DNA of 64,000 bases, from positions 62,001 to 126,000 of the forward strand of contig NZ_JAPDFT010000001.1 of the NCBI RefSeq assembly GCF_025949665.1, read 5' to 3'. Within the stretch, counting starts at the first letter, position 1, and each line of letters starts with the position of its first letter. This DNA comes from Chryseobacterium viscerum. GTDB lineage: Bacteria; Bacteroidota; Bacteroidia; Flavobacteriales; Weeksellaceae. Both the position numbers and the translations under genes were made by a program. Positions 53,162 through 62,242 of the stretch are shown here, piece after piece. Below the pieces are notes generated by a model. It had not been told where the DNA came from. It searched no databases and saw nothing but the letters and a program-made list of their open reading frames with translations.

Positions 53162-53296
53162 CTATGGGCAATATTGTCCAGGTCCGATCCACAGGATACA
53201 TTGTCCTTTGTAATTGTATTCACAGCAAATGCGTCCTGCAGCTCCGCCATTGATAGATTTCTGAGCATCTCTGCTTAATAATTTAGCGTTTTTCAT
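53162..53296 (-). CDS. GG-leader cysteine peptide 1 (44 aa, bacteriocin-like)
   Basis: A short gene easily missed by length cut-offs. Leader MKNAKLLSRDAQKSINGG ends in the double glycine typical of peptides cut and exported by C39-peptidase ABC transporters. The core AAGRICCEYNYKGQCILWIG then PGQYCP has four cysteines. The leader is like the bacteriocin-type or GG-type natural product precursors annotated in Bacteroidota (…L.R…K.I.GG). The gene has its own terminator (53112) and promoter region and is repeated next door, which supports a real gene. The mature peptide's role, antimicrobial or signal, is unknown, and no exporter is in the window. Confidence 0.85.
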   Translation of the reverse strand: MKNAKLLSRDAQKSINGGAAGRICCEYNYKGQCILWIGPGQYCP

Positions 53297-53336
53297 AGTT
53301 AATAATATTTTGATTTGTACGCTCCTGAGAATTTAA

Positions 53337-53365
53337 AGTCAATCAGGATTTTGACATTTGGTGTA
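53337..53365 (-). promoter_or_regulatory. Shared upstream element, copy 1 (peptide 1)
   Basis: GTCAATCAGGATTTTGACAT followed by TTGGTGT lies about 42 bp before the peptide 1 start and is nearly identical to 53705-53732. It contains the inverted pair GTCAA/TTGAC spaced by 8 bases and may be a binding site, for example for the adjacent LytTR regulator. Confidence 0.55.
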
Positions 53366-53479
53366 AAAGAAGTGGATCAAAGATACTATTTTTCCTTATT
53401 ATGGGATATATTTTATTGCTGTTTTTTTTAAATAAAATTTTGATTATCAGGTTGTAAAGATGATGGAGGATATAAACAG

Positions 53480-53506
53480 GGAAAGCCGGAAACCTCCGGC
53501 TTTATT
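53480..53506 (-). terminator. Terminator after peptide 2 gene
   Basis: The AAAGCCGGA/TCCGGCTTT hairpin closely resembles the terminator at 53112, consistent with tandem duplication of the whole unit. It separates the two peptide genes, so each has its own transcript. Confidence 0.78.
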
Positions 53507-53530
53507 CTAAATTGTTATCAGATAATTGAA

Positions 53531-53668
53531 CTATGGGCAATTCTGTCCCGGTCCGATCCATAAAGTACACTTTCCGTTGTCGTCGCGTTCGCAGCATACA
53601 AGTCTGGCAGCAATTCCGCCATTGATCGTTTTCTGAGCATCTCTGCTTAGTAATTTGGCATTTTTCAT
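53531..53668 (-). CDS. GG-leader cysteine peptide 2 (45 aa, bacteriocin-like)
   Basis: A tandem paralogue of peptide 1. The leader is the same except for one change (MKNAKLLSRDAQKTINGG). The core IAARLVCCERDDNGKCTLWI then GPGQNCP keeps the CC pair, the third Cys, the LWIGPGQ block and the final CP, while the loop residues between are freely changed. Such leader conservation with a variable core is typical of secreted, post-translationally cut peptides. It has its own terminator and upstream element. It may be antimicrobial, a communication signal or a modified natural product. Confidence 0.85.
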   Translation of the reverse strand: MKNAKLLSRDAQKTINGGIAARLVCCERDDNGKCTLWIGPGQNCP

Positions 53669-53704
53669 AAGTAATATTTTGTTTTTTTGATCCTGAACAT
53701 TTAT

Positions 53705-53732
53705 TGTCAATCAGGTTTTTGACATTTGGTGT
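53705..53732 (-). promoter_or_regulatory. Shared upstream element, copy 2 (peptide 2)
   Basis: TGTCAATCAGGTTTTTGACA followed by TTTGGTGT lies about 38 bp before the peptide 2 start. TGTCAA and TTGACA are perfect inverted arms. The copy at 53337 has the same sequence with two differences, and TCCTGA-ATTTA between it and the start is also kept. Confidence 0.55.
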
Positions 53733-53822
53733 TTATGGTCATTCAAATATAAGACTTTTTAAGTCAGGTTGTTATATTTTTTGTAGACGGAAATAAGATA
53801 TTGGTGTCTGATTTTCAGTGAT

Positions 53823-54545
53823 TTATTGAATTGTTTCTAAAGACATTTTTTTTCCTGCCATGTCCATATCCTGCTTAACAATTTTTCTTGTGGCGGGATC
53901 AATATAATAGGTCACTATGGTTAATTGGTTGCTGATATCATCATTTGTTTTCACTACCCAGACAGGCTTTCCTTTATATTCTGACTTTTGAGTATCCAGA
54001 ATGTAAGCTTTCATCATCCCTTTTTTCTCAGATTTAGGATTGTAATCGAAAATGGAAATCTCAGCAGTGTAACTTTCTTTCAAAGGAAGATATCTTATCA
54101 GTAGAGCATAGCTGCTGCTGTCAAAATAATTTGTTGCAGGAATTTCGATTATATCTTTTTTCTGAGATTTCTTATCCAGATAATATCCGGTGACCTTATC
54201 CTTTTCAGACTTGAGAACCATGTCTCTCATTGAATTGTAAGAAGAGTGGTAGACTGGGCTGAAATTGGAAGTTTTGACAAGAGTAGAATCCGTCCATTGA
54301 GCATCCGGAGCCTGTTTCATTTTTACAGTAGTTCTGATAAGAAGATCTGCTTTGTTGAGTTTTTTGATCTCAGTAATAATGCTTCCTATTTCTATTTTTG
54401 TGCCTGCATTTTCAACAAACCATACGGCTTCAGAAGTTTCATCCTGGATGAGTTTTGAATTGATTCCTGAATTTTCGGGAGTAAGTAATTTCTGGGAAAA
54501 AAAATTAGCACTACTTAGTATTAAAAGGAAAAGAATAGTTCTCAT
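53823..54545 (-). CDS. Secreted protein, DUF3108-like
   Basis: A 240-residue exported protein with signal peptide MRTILFLLILSSANFFS-Q. The C-terminal part (KPVWVVKTNDDISNQLTIVT followed by YYIDPATRKIVKQDMDMAGK) resembles DUF3108 or lipoprotein-carrier-like proteins, where a concave sheet binds lipid-like ligands. This is a pattern match by eye. It is 56 bp downstream of the M1 peptidase gene and probably transcribed with it. Confidence 0.62.
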   Translation of the reverse strand: MRTILFLLILSSANFFSQKLLTPENSGINSKLIQDETSEAVWFVENAGTKIEIGSIITEIKKLNKADLLIRTTVKMKQAPDAQWTDSTLVKTSNFSPVYHSSYNSMRDMVLKSEKDKVTGYYLDKKSQKKDIIEIPATNYFDSSSYALLIRYLPLKESYTAEISIFDYNPKSEKKGMMKAYILDTQKSEYKGKPVWVVKTNDDISNQLTIVTYYIDPATRKIVKQDMDMAGKKMSLETIQ

Positions 54546-54601
54546 GATCTTTTTAATAATAAGTAGTGCTGTATTTGTTAAAAGTTACAACATTTTGATT
54601 T

Positions 54602-56989
54602 TTAACTCTTTCCTGCAGCCTGCATTGGATTCACCTTTCCGGTGGAGCCTCCTCTTACAGAACCTGCTTCCTGTTTTTGTTTAAAGAGCTGGAATTTTGA
54701 AGTTTCAGTACCAGATCCGGAACTAGTCCATAAGTTATTGGTTGTGTCAATATCAGCAGTTTCTCTCATCGGATCAAGCTGAATAGATTTTACTTTCTTA
54801 TCAAAATAATACGTCTTGGAAACTTTTTGCTCATTCAGTCTCCAGATCTGTGCTGCGGATTTATCATACAATTTTGAGCCGTCTTCAAAAGTAAATTCAA
54901 GGATAATAGGCATTACCAGCCCGCCCTTGTTAACAAAATCGATCTGATAACCGGTAATATTTTTGAATTTCTCTTTATCCTTCGCGTCTAAAGGAAGACT
55001 AGCATCAGTTTTGATGGTGTATTCCTTATTATTATCTACTTTTTCCTGGCCTCTGTCATATTTATAATAGAAATCCTGGGCAGCTTTGTCTGTCTCTACA
55101 TAGAATTTGATATTCTTGTCTTCTCTGTTTCTGATTTTTGAAAGATCTTCAAAACTGTTTACCAAAGGTTTTTCAACCTGATATTTCACTTCAGCCGCTG
55201 CTTTTGGATCTGTTTCAAGATTAGGAACAGCAACCGTTACTTTATCAATTGCAATATCTACAGGATCTGTACCGTAGAACCATCCTCTCCAGAACCAGTC
55301 AAGATCTTCACCGCTGGCATCTTCCATGGTACGGAATAAATCTGCAGGTTCAGGATGTTTGAATGCCCATCTTTTAGCATAAGTTTTAAAAGCTTTGTCG
55401 AAAAGCTCTCTTCCCATGATCGTTTCACGAAGAATATTCAGTCCTGTAGCAGGTTTTGAATACGCGTTCGGTCCATACTGAACAATATTTTCAGAGTTGC
55501 TCATAATAGGTTCCAGCTGATCTTTCGGAAGTTTCATGTAATCTACGATAGTCCATGCCGGTCCTCTTTTGGAAGGGAATTTATTATCCCATTTTTCTTC
55601 TGTAAGATATTCTGTAAAAGTGTTCAGACCTTCATCCATCCATGCCCACTGTCTCTCATCAGAGTTGATGATCATCGGGAAAAAGTTGTGTCCAACTTCA
55701 TGAATAATTACTCCAAGCATTCCGTTTTTGGTTCCTTCGGAATACGTTCCGTCTTTTTCAGTTCTTCCAAAATTGAAACAGATCATCGGATATTCCATAC
55801 CGTTTGCTGCTTCTACAGATTGTGCTACAGGATATGGATAAGGGATGGTAAATTCTGAATAGGTCTTAATGGTATGGGCAACCGCTTTTGTGGAAAACTT
55901 TCTGTAAAGACCATAAGATTCTTTCGGGTAGAAACTCATCGCCATTACTTTATTATTGTTTTCAGGAATCGTTACACGCATTCCGTCCCATACAAACTTT
56001 CTCGAAGAAGTCCATGCGAAATCACGAACATCCTTTGCTTCAAAAACCCATGTTTTTCTTTGTTTTGAATGATTTTTTTCAGCTTTTTTAGCTTCATCCA
56101 ATGTTACGATTTCGATAGGTTCAGATGCATTTTCAGCTTTTCTGTATCTTGATAACTGATCAGATGTTAATACCTGATCATAATTTTTACATTCTCCGGT
56201 TCCTCCTACAATATGATCGGCAGGAACATTCATTGAAACTTTAAAATCTCCAAAAACCAAAGCGAATTCACCTCTTCCGGTAAACTGATGGTTCTGCCAT
56301 CCCTGGAAGTCACTGTATACACACATTCTTGGATACCATTGTGCCATAGTGTAGAGATCATTGCCATCTTCAGGGAAATTTTCATAACCGCCGCGGCCTC
56401 CCATCTTCATTCTGTTGGAGATATTGTAGTTCCAGTCTACTTTGAAAACGAATTTTTCGCCCTTTTTCAAAACTTTAGGAAGATCAATACGCATCATGGT
56501 TTTGTTGACAGTATACTTCAAAGCATTACCTGCAGCATCTGTCACTTTTTCAAGACTCACGCCATAGCCATTATCTTTTACCGGAAGTTCAGTAGTCTTA
56601 AGCTGTTGGTCGGTCGTTGAAGGGCGAAGAACCGATGAAGTATCATACCCGGCATTTCTGATGCTTGAATGCTCATTTTCATCAAGCTGCAGCCAGATAT
56701 AATCCAGATCATCAGGAGAATTGTTGTAGTAAGTTACCGTTTCAGAACCTTTCAGATTTCTTTTGTCCTCATCCAGATACGCGGTAATGTTATAGTCCGC
56801 TCTGTTTTGCCAGTATCCGTGTCCCGGAGCTCCGGAAGCCGTTCTGTAAATGTTGGGTGTTGGTAGAATTGTTCCCAGCTGCTCAAACTTGTTGCCATGG
56901 TTGCTGCCTGGGTTATTCTGAATATTTTGTGCGGTGAAACCTGTATATGCAAATACAGAAAGTGAAAGTATAACAACTTTTAGTTTCAT
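54602..56989 (-). CDS. M1 family metallopeptidase
   Basis: A 795-residue exported zinc peptidase with signal peptide (MKLKVVILSLSVFAYTGFTA-Q). The gluzincin motif VIIHEVGHNFF puts zinc ligands at His430 and His434 with the catalytic Glu431, and WMDEGLNTF supplies the third ligand Glu453. An upstream GMEYPM motif corresponds to the GAMEN exopeptidase loop, here degenerate, as is usual in this secreted Bacteroidota branch. Probably cleaves oligopeptides in the periplasm. Together with the HupE/UreJ-like and DUF6702 genes it forms a neighbourhood I recall as recurring in flavobacteria. Confidence 0.92.
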   Translation of the reverse strand: MKLKVVILSLSVFAYTGFTAQNIQNNPGSNHGNKFEQLGTILPTPNIYRTASGAPGHGYWQNRADYNITAYLDEDKRNLKGSETVTYYNNSPDDLDYIWLQLDENEHSSIRNAGYDTSSVLRPSTTDQQLKTTELPVKDNGYGVSLEKVTDAAGNALKYTVNKTMMRIDLPKVLKKGEKFVFKVDWNYNISNRMKMGGRGGYENFPEDGNDLYTMAQWYPRMCVYSDFQGWQNHQFTGRGEFALVFGDFKVSMNVPADHIVGGTGECKNYDQVLTSDQLSRYRKAENASEPIEIVTLDEAKKAEKNHSKQRKTWVFEAKDVRDFAWTSSRKFVWDGMRVTIPENNNKVMAMSFYPKESYGLYRKFSTKAVAHTIKTYSEFTIPYPYPVAQSVEAANGMEYPMICFNFGRTEKDGTYSEGTKNGMLGVIIHEVGHNFFPMIINSDERQWAWMDEGLNTFTEYLTEEKWDNKFPSKRGPAWTIVDYMKLPKDQLEPIMSNSENIVQYGPNAYSKPATGLNILRETIMGRELFDKAFKTYAKRWAFKHPEPADLFRTMEDASGEDLDWFWRGWFYGTDPVDIAIDKVTVAVPNLETDPKAAAEVKYQVEKPLVNSFEDLSKIRNREDKNIKFYVETDKAAQDFYYKYDRGQEKVDNNKEYTIKTDASLPLDAKDKEKFKNITGYQIDFVNKGGLVMPIILEFTFEDGSKLYDKSAAQIWRLNEQKVSKTYYFDKKVKSIQLDPMRETADIDTTNNLWTSSGSGTETSKFQLFKQKQEAGSVRGGSTGKVNPMQAAGKS

Positions 56990-57056
56990 AACCGAAATGA
57001 TTTATTAATGATCAAAGATAGTAATAAGCTCTTGAAATAATGAAAATATTTAACTT

Positions 57057-57635
57057 TTAAAAAGGAATTCTTTCCAAAGTCATTTTTAAGGATAAAGCAA
57101 ACACCCCGGAAGAAACAAAGAGTATCCAGTCTTTTTTATTCACTTTAAAAAGATTGAGTGAAATAAACAGGATGATTAAGATTGCAGCAACAATTACAAT
57201 CTGACCAAGCTCCAAACCAATATTGAATCCCAGCAGGGGTAAAGCAATACTTTGGCTTTTCGCAATCATTACTCTTGCTGTGTTGGCGAACCCCATTCCA
57301 TGTACCAGACCAAAGATCAGAGCAAGATAGTAATTGGCCCGCATCAGGGTCTGCTTTTGATTTTTCATAATGATATTATCCAATGATGTCAGGACAATCG
57401 TCAGGGGAATTAAAAACTCAACCCAGTCAGACGGAACCCTGAAGACGTCAAGGATACTTAAAGCTAATGTAATGGAATGTCCGATCGTAAATGCAGTTAC
57501 AAGGATCAGTATTTTCTTCCAGTCACTGTAAGAATAAACAGCTATTAAAGCCAAAACAAATAATTGATGATCCAATGCATCCAAAGAAATAATATGTTCC
57601 CATCCAAGGTTTAAATAAAAAAGAAAATCCTGCAT
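57057..57635 (-). CDS. HupE/UreJ-like membrane protein
   Basis: A 192-residue protein with six membrane helices. The start GWEHIISLDALDHQLFVLAL and the fourth-helix LIFGLVHGMGFAN with histidines match the HupE/UreJ family (nickel/cobalt permease-like or accessory protein). There is no urease or hydrogenase nearby, so the metal role is uncertain. It precedes the M1 peptidase gene by about 67 bp in the same direction. Confidence 0.86.
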   Translation of the reverse strand: MQDFLFYLNLGWEHIISLDALDHQLFVLALIAVYSYSDWKKILILVTAFTIGHSITLALSILDVFRVPSDWVEFLIPLTIVLTSLDNIIMKNQKQTLMRANYYLALIFGLVHGMGFANTARVMIAKSQSIALPLLGFNIGLELGQIVIVAAILIILFISLNLFKVNKKDWILFVSSGVFALSLKMTLERIPF

Positions 57636-57717
57636 TTTGGTTAAAAAATTTTATATTTTAAATATTTTGTTAAAATGTTGTTAATTTTATTATTTGATTT
57701 AATTTTTACGCTTATTG

Positions 57718-57749
57718 TTTGTTAATTATTGGTATTATTTATATTTTTA
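57718..57749 (+). promoter_or_regulatory. Promoter of the subtilisin-like gene
   Basis: TTTG (57718-57721) and TATTTTTA (57742-57749) with a 20-base spacer match the Bacteroidota -33/-7 consensus (TTTG, 19, TAnnTTTG) with one mismatch. Transcription would start near 57756, about 30 bases before the ATG. Confidence 0.5.
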
Positions 57750-57786
57750 ATAAATATTGTATAATTGTATTGCTTAAAAATGAAAT

Positions 57787-60700
57787 ATGGATATTAAAAA
57801 ATTATTTTTTACAAAAGTAAGCATTTCACACGGAGGATCGAAGCTTCTGAGAAATGCAGCAGCAGCCTTTTTAGGATTGTATTCTTATGCCTTTTACGGG
57901 CAGGTACAGAAACTGGACTCCCGCTTTGATGTTTTATTGAAAAATAAAGAGAATATAGCCAATGGAAGAGCGGTGAAAGATCTGGAACGCCCGGATATGA
58001 AACTTGATCAGCATCTGGTGGTGACTTCAAAAGGAGCACAAACCATGTATTCATGTATTATTTATACCAAAGAACCAGAAAAACTGAAAGCAGATGGTTT
58101 TATTATTCAGAGCCAGCTGCCAACTTTTTCCACCGCTTTGGTTACCATTGAAGATATTGAAAGACTTGTGCAGCTTCCCTATATAACGTCTGTAATGGGA
58201 CCAGAATTTGATGAGCTTCATAATGATGTGAGCAGAGCCCAGTCCGGAGCAAGTCTTTTGCAGGATGGAGTTTTTAATAATACTTCTTATAATGGTACCG
58301 GTGTTTTGGTTGGAATTTATGACAGTGGGATAGACTGGAAGCATCCGGATTTCAGAAAAGCTGATGACCAGACCAAAAGCAGAATTGTTTCCATCTGGGA
58401 TCAGACATTAACGGCACAATCTGGTGAGACAACTCCTACAGGGTTTTCAACAGGTGTGGAATATACAAGAGCACAGATTGAAGATGAACTGGATGGGACA
58501 CCTACAGGCTTCGTTCGCGAAAATGATACTAACGGGCACGGAACCCATGTTTCGGGTACTGCTGCCGGAAATGGTGCCGCTTTTACAGATAAGAGGCACA
58601 AAGGATTTTCATCCGATGCAGATATCGTATTTGTAAAAGGAGGGAATGGCTCTTTTCCTACAACAAATACCATTAATGCCTTAACCTATTTCAAAAATGT
58701 AGCTACGGCACTTAATAAACCTATCGTTGTCAATATGAGTATTGGTGGTCAGGGAACTGCTCATGACGGAACTTCCAGTCATGAAGTGGCGGTTAATAAT
58801 TTTACGACTTCAGGAACTGGTAGAGTTGTGGTTATTTCTGCCGGAAATGATTACGGAGCTAATCTTCACAGAAAAGTGGATATTGCGGCTGGTGCTGCAC
58901 AGACGTACAGTTTTACAGTAGCAAGCAATACCTCTGCTGCTTCAGTATTTTCATTCATTATGTATGCCAATGATAATACTGCTGTTACAGCAAAACTGAC
59001 TACTCCCGATGGACAGCAATATACTCAGAATATAAGCACAACCACGGCTCACACTATATTGGGAGGTGGTCTTACAGCAACGATGTATAATTATTGGGGA
59101 AATGATAACAATAAAAGATATGTACAGTTAGTTGTAACCAGAACTTCAGGAGCTACTGATGTTCAGGGAAATTATACATTAGAAATTACCAATAACGGAG
59201 CACAGCAGATAACCACCCACGGCTGGCTGTATAGCCAGGGAGTACAAACTACGTTGCAAAACGGAGATAATGAATATATTGTAGGATCTCCGGGGAATGC
59301 TTCCAATGCTATTACAGTAGCTTCATACATGGGAAGAGCCAGTTGGTATAGTGGAACAAGTGGTTATTTTACACTTACTCCACAGGAATCCATCTCTTCA
59401 TTTAGTTCACAGGGACCTAGAGTAGATGGTGTCCAAAAACCTGATATTGCAGGTTCAGGTCAGAATGTTATTTCATCAAGATCCAGTAATTCTGCTCCGG
59501 CTGCAACAGATATTATTGCAGGAACTAATTATTATGTGAAAAACCAGGGGACAAGTATGTCTTCACCAGGAGTAGCAGGAGCTGTTGGATTATTGCTTCA
59601 GGCTAATCCTTCGTTAACAGCAGCACAGGTGAAAACACGTCTTACTGCTAATGCCAGAATGGATGGAGCAACAGGAACCGTTCCAAACATGAGGTGGGGA
59701 TATGGTAAACTGGACATTTATAAAGCTGTTACTGATGAATTAGGATGTGTAAAATCTAATTTTGAGACTATAGGGTATGATGAACCTTATATTATTGCTA
59801 ATACAGAATCTAATTATTACTTTGATAATATTGCTCTGGCAGTAAGATATACACCAACGTTAACAGGGAAATTGGGAGGTTTTTCATTTTTAACAGGGAC
59901 TTCACTCCCTTCAGATATTCCGGTTGATATTCAAATCAGAAAAGTGAATGCCAGTGGAAATCCAGGAGATATTATTGCAACCAAAACCATTACTTCATGG
60001 CTTAATAGTTCTCAAAGATTTACCTGGAACTATGTGAATCTTTCCGATTTAAATGTACAAATGGTAACCGGAAAAGAATTTTATATTGTCGTAAATGGAT
60101 TAGGGGGGAGAATTGCGATGAAAGCTGAGAACGCAGTAGTAAATAACAGATCTAAGACTTCTACTGACGGCACTACATGGACTTCAAGAACTTTTGATCT
60201 TAAAATGAGAGCTGTAGTCTATGAAAATATTGCTGAAGTAAAGAATTTAGCAACGTCTAATCAAACGAAAGCAAGTACAGTGGCCAATGGTTATAACTAT
60301 TTTACAAACGCCTGCCAGCTGATTTCAAGAGTGGAAAAAGAAACCGCAAGTACTGTAGCAGGAAATACAACATCAAAAGTATGGGTGGATAATGCACAGC
60401 CAAACTATGTGGCAAGAAGATATGAAATAAATCCTGACACGAATGCAGCCACAGCAACCGGAAAAGTAACTTTATACTTTAAACAGGGTGATTTCGATGC
60501 TTATAACTTGACAAGTGGAGTGAAATTACCTACTTCACCTGCAGATGTTGCCAATAAAGCTAACCTTATTATTGAAAAATATACAGGAACCAGTACTACT
60601 GGTACAGTCGCATCTTTTGGAGGGACAGCTTCGGTTATTACTCCCGATATTGCTGATATTATCTGGAATGATACCTATCAATACTGGGAAGTGAGCTTTC

Positions 60701-61005
60701 AGACGACAGGTTTTGGCGGATATTTTGTTAAAACAGGGACAACATTAGGAACAGTCGATGTTAAGTTGAACCCGGAAGTGAATATCACTCCAAATCCTGC
60801 GAAAGATTTTGTGAATGTAGCATTAGGCAGACATTCTAAAGCAGCAGTAACGATCTATGATGTTTCAGGAAAACTGATTAAAACCGTAAATGTGGATACC
60901 CATTCCGGTAAAATTGATGTTTCAGAACTGGTAAGAGGAACTTATCTGTTCACCATTATATTGGATGATAACACAAAAATTACGAAAAAAGTAATTAAAC
61001 AATAA
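57787..61005 (+). CDS. T9SS-exported subtilisin-family (S8) serine peptidase
   Basis: A 1072-residue secreted protease. The N-terminus carries an unusually long, basic signal region, followed by a hydrophobic stretch ending at AFYGQ. The S8 domain has its catalytic triad: Asp179 (GIYDSGIDWKHPDF), His251 (GHGTHVSGTAAGNG) and Ser590 (QGTSMSSPGVAGAVG), with a ~200-residue insertion between His and Ser. After beta-rich regions (about 640-990) the last ~75 residues are a type A sorting domain (ITPNPAKDF, TIYDVSGKLIKTV, LVRGTYLFTI, KKVIKQ). It should be released or anchored at the surface through T9SS and act on extracellular protein. Confidence 0.95.
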   Translation: MDIKKLFFTKVSISHGGSKLLRNAAAAFLGLYSYAFYGQVQKLDSRFDVLLKNKENIANGRAVKDLERPDMKLDQHLVVTSKGAQTMYSCIIYTKEPEKLKADGFIIQSQLPTFSTALVTIEDIERLVQLPYITSVMGPEFDELHNDVSRAQSGASLLQDGVFNNTSYNGTGVLVGIYDSGIDWKHPDFRKADDQTKSRIVSIWDQTLTAQSGETTPTGFSTGVEYTRAQIEDELDGTPTGFVRENDTNGHGTHVSGTAAGNGAAFTDKRHKGFSSDADIVFVKGGNGSFPTTNTINALTYFKNVATALNKPIVVNMSIGGQGTAHDGTSSHEVAVNNFTTSGTGRVVVISAGNDYGANLHRKVDIAAGAAQTYSFTVASNTSAASVFSFIMYANDNTAVTAKLTTPDGQQYTQNISTTTAHTILGGGLTATMYNYWGNDNNKRYVQLVVTRTSGATDVQGNYTLEITNNGAQQITTHGWLYSQGVQTTLQNGDNEYIVGSPGNASNAITVASYMGRASWYSGTSGYFTLTPQESISSFSSQGPRVDGVQKPDIAGSGQNVISSRSSNSAPAATDIIAGTNYYVKNQGTSMSSPGVAGAVGLLLQANPSLTAAQVKTRLTANARMDGATGTVPNMRWGYGKLDIYKAVTDELGCVKSNFETIGYDEPYIIANTESNYYFDNIALAVRYTPTLTGKLGGFSFLTGTSLPSDIPVDIQIRKVNASGNPGDIIATKTITSWLNSSQRFTWNYVNLSDLNVQMVTGKEFYIVVNGLGGRIAMKAENAVVNNRSKTSTDGTTWTSRTFDLKMRAVVYENIAEVKNLATSNQTKASTVANGYNYFTNACQLISRVEKETASTVAGNTTSKVWVDNAQPNYVARRYEINPDTNAATATGKVTLYFKQGDFDAYNLTSGVKLPTSPADVANKANLIIEKYTGTSTTGTVASFGGTASVITPDIADIIWNDTYQYWEVSFQTTGFGGYFVKTGTTLGTVDVKLNPEVNITPNPAKDFVNVALGRHSKAAVTIYDVSGKLIKTVNVDTHSGKIDVSELVRGTYLFTIILDDNTKITKKVIKQ

Positions 61006-61025
61006 ATCTTCATCAATCAATTATT

Positions 61026-61065
61026 ATCAGAAGCAGCCGTTTTTATAACTGCTGCTTTTTTTATA
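61026..61065 (+). terminator. Terminator after the subtilisin-like gene
   Basis: An AAGCAGC/GCTGCTT hairpin (with an inner GTT/AAC pair) is followed by a seven-T run. Confidence 0.8.
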
Positions 61066-61086
61066 TTTGCTGTAAAAATAGAATTC

Positions 61087-61602
61087 ATGTCAGGTAAGCT
61101 TTTTTTTGGATTTTTTTTATTTGTAACCCTGGTATTTCAGAGTTTTACGGATGGTGAAGCCTTTCATCCCTATCATGTAGGCTCTGTAGAAATTAATTAT
61201 AATTCAAAATCCAGAACATTCGAAGTGACAGGGAGATTTTTCCTTGATGATATGGAAAATGGATTGGGAAAAAAATATGGAGGAGCTTTTCATTTTAATG
61301 ATGAAAAATACAGAGCAAAACTGAATGACGCATTACAGAAATATTGCTCGGAATATTTCAAATTAAAAGCAGACAACAAATTTTTGAAAGTAAACTATAT
61401 TGGCTATGAAGAAGACCAGGAATCTGTAGATATATTTCTCGAGTCTGAACCTGTAGCCGCACCTAAAAAAGTGGAAACTGCTGTAAGTTTTCTGTACAAT
61501 CTTTTTGATGATCAGATCAATATTGTTCATATCATTGTCAATGGGCAAAGAAACAGTGAAAAGCTTACCTATCCTAACCGCTATCTTTATAAGCAGTTTT
61601 AA
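61087..61602 (+). CDS. DUF6702 family secreted protein
   Basis: A 171-residue exported protein (signal peptide ends near QSFTDGEA). The sequence HPYHVGSVEINYNSKSRTFE followed by FFLDDMENGLGKKYG and VNGQRNSEKLTYPNRYLYKQF at the end matches the pattern I know as DUF6702. Family members often sit next to M1 peptidase and HupE/UreJ-like genes, as here across the subtilisin gene. Function is unknown. Confidence 0.72.
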   Translation: MSGKLFFGFFLFVTLVFQSFTDGEAFHPYHVGSVEINYNSKSRTFEVTGRFFLDDMENGLGKKYGGAFHFNDEKYRAKLNDALQKYCSEYFKLKADNKFLKVNYIGYEEDQESVDIFLESEPVAAPKKVETAVSFLYNLFDDQINIVHIIVNGQRNSEKLTYPNRYLYKQF

Positions 61603-61607
61603 GAATA

Positions 61608-62201
61608 TTAATTTTCTAGTTGCAGCAATGTATTGATTCCTTTCGCATGAGCGAGCAGGTCAGGAAAAAAATCATCATAACATTGCTGAAGATGATCTTT
61701 ATTTTTTAAAAAAGCTTCAAAAACAGGAATGTCTTTATCCAGATATTTTGCTTTATTGAGCACATTCTGAATACTGAATTTAATTCCCCAGTCTTCACGG
61801 TAATTATAAAGCCAGTCGTCGTGCTCCATTTTGACAAGCATTTTTTTGAAATTTTCCGGCAGCCATTGTTCATGGGCATTCAAAACGCTGTACACTTTAA
61901 GAGAGTGGGCCTTCCATTCCGCCAAAGAATTCAGAGAAAGGTCTCTGGCCACAAAGTGATCCATAGAAACATCTACAAATGCACCAGCATACAGTCTTAC
62001 CAAAGGAGCAAATATTTTTTTAGCTTCATGAATGGCGGGATGGGAGTCAGTATAAGTATCAATAGCTCTATGCAGGGTGATTCCATCCTGAATATCTTTC
62101 GGGAAAGAAAAACGATCTCTGTTACGGATAAAATCTTCGAGAAATTGACCCACGATCTGTCCGTCGGTAAAAGAAAGAAAAGAATGCGCCAGATAATTCA
62201 T
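61608..62201 (-). CDS. ACP phosphodiesterase (AcpH/DUF479 family)
   Basis: A 197-residue cytoplasmic enzyme of the family that removes the 4'-phosphopantetheine arm from acyl carrier protein. It starts MNYLAHSFLSFTDGQIVGQF and has the metal-binding blocks GITLHRAIDTYTDSHP and VDVSMDHFVARDL, where His and Asp residues form an HD-like site. The length and start fit AcpH. It is convergent with DUF6702, with stop codons six bases apart. Confidence 0.9.
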   Translation of the reverse strand: MNYLAHSFLSFTDGQIVGQFLEDFIRNRDRFSFPKDIQDGITLHRAIDTYTDSHPAIHEAKKIFAPLVRLYAGAFVDVSMDHFVARDLSLNSLAEWKAHSLKVYSVLNAHEQWLPENFKKMLVKMEHDDWLYNYREDWGIKFSIQNVLNKAKYLDKDIPVFEAFLKNKDHLQQCYDDFFPDLLAHAKGINTLLQLEN

Positions 62202-62242
62202 AATTTAAAGGTATGAATTAAATGTGAGTTTTGATATAGTGA

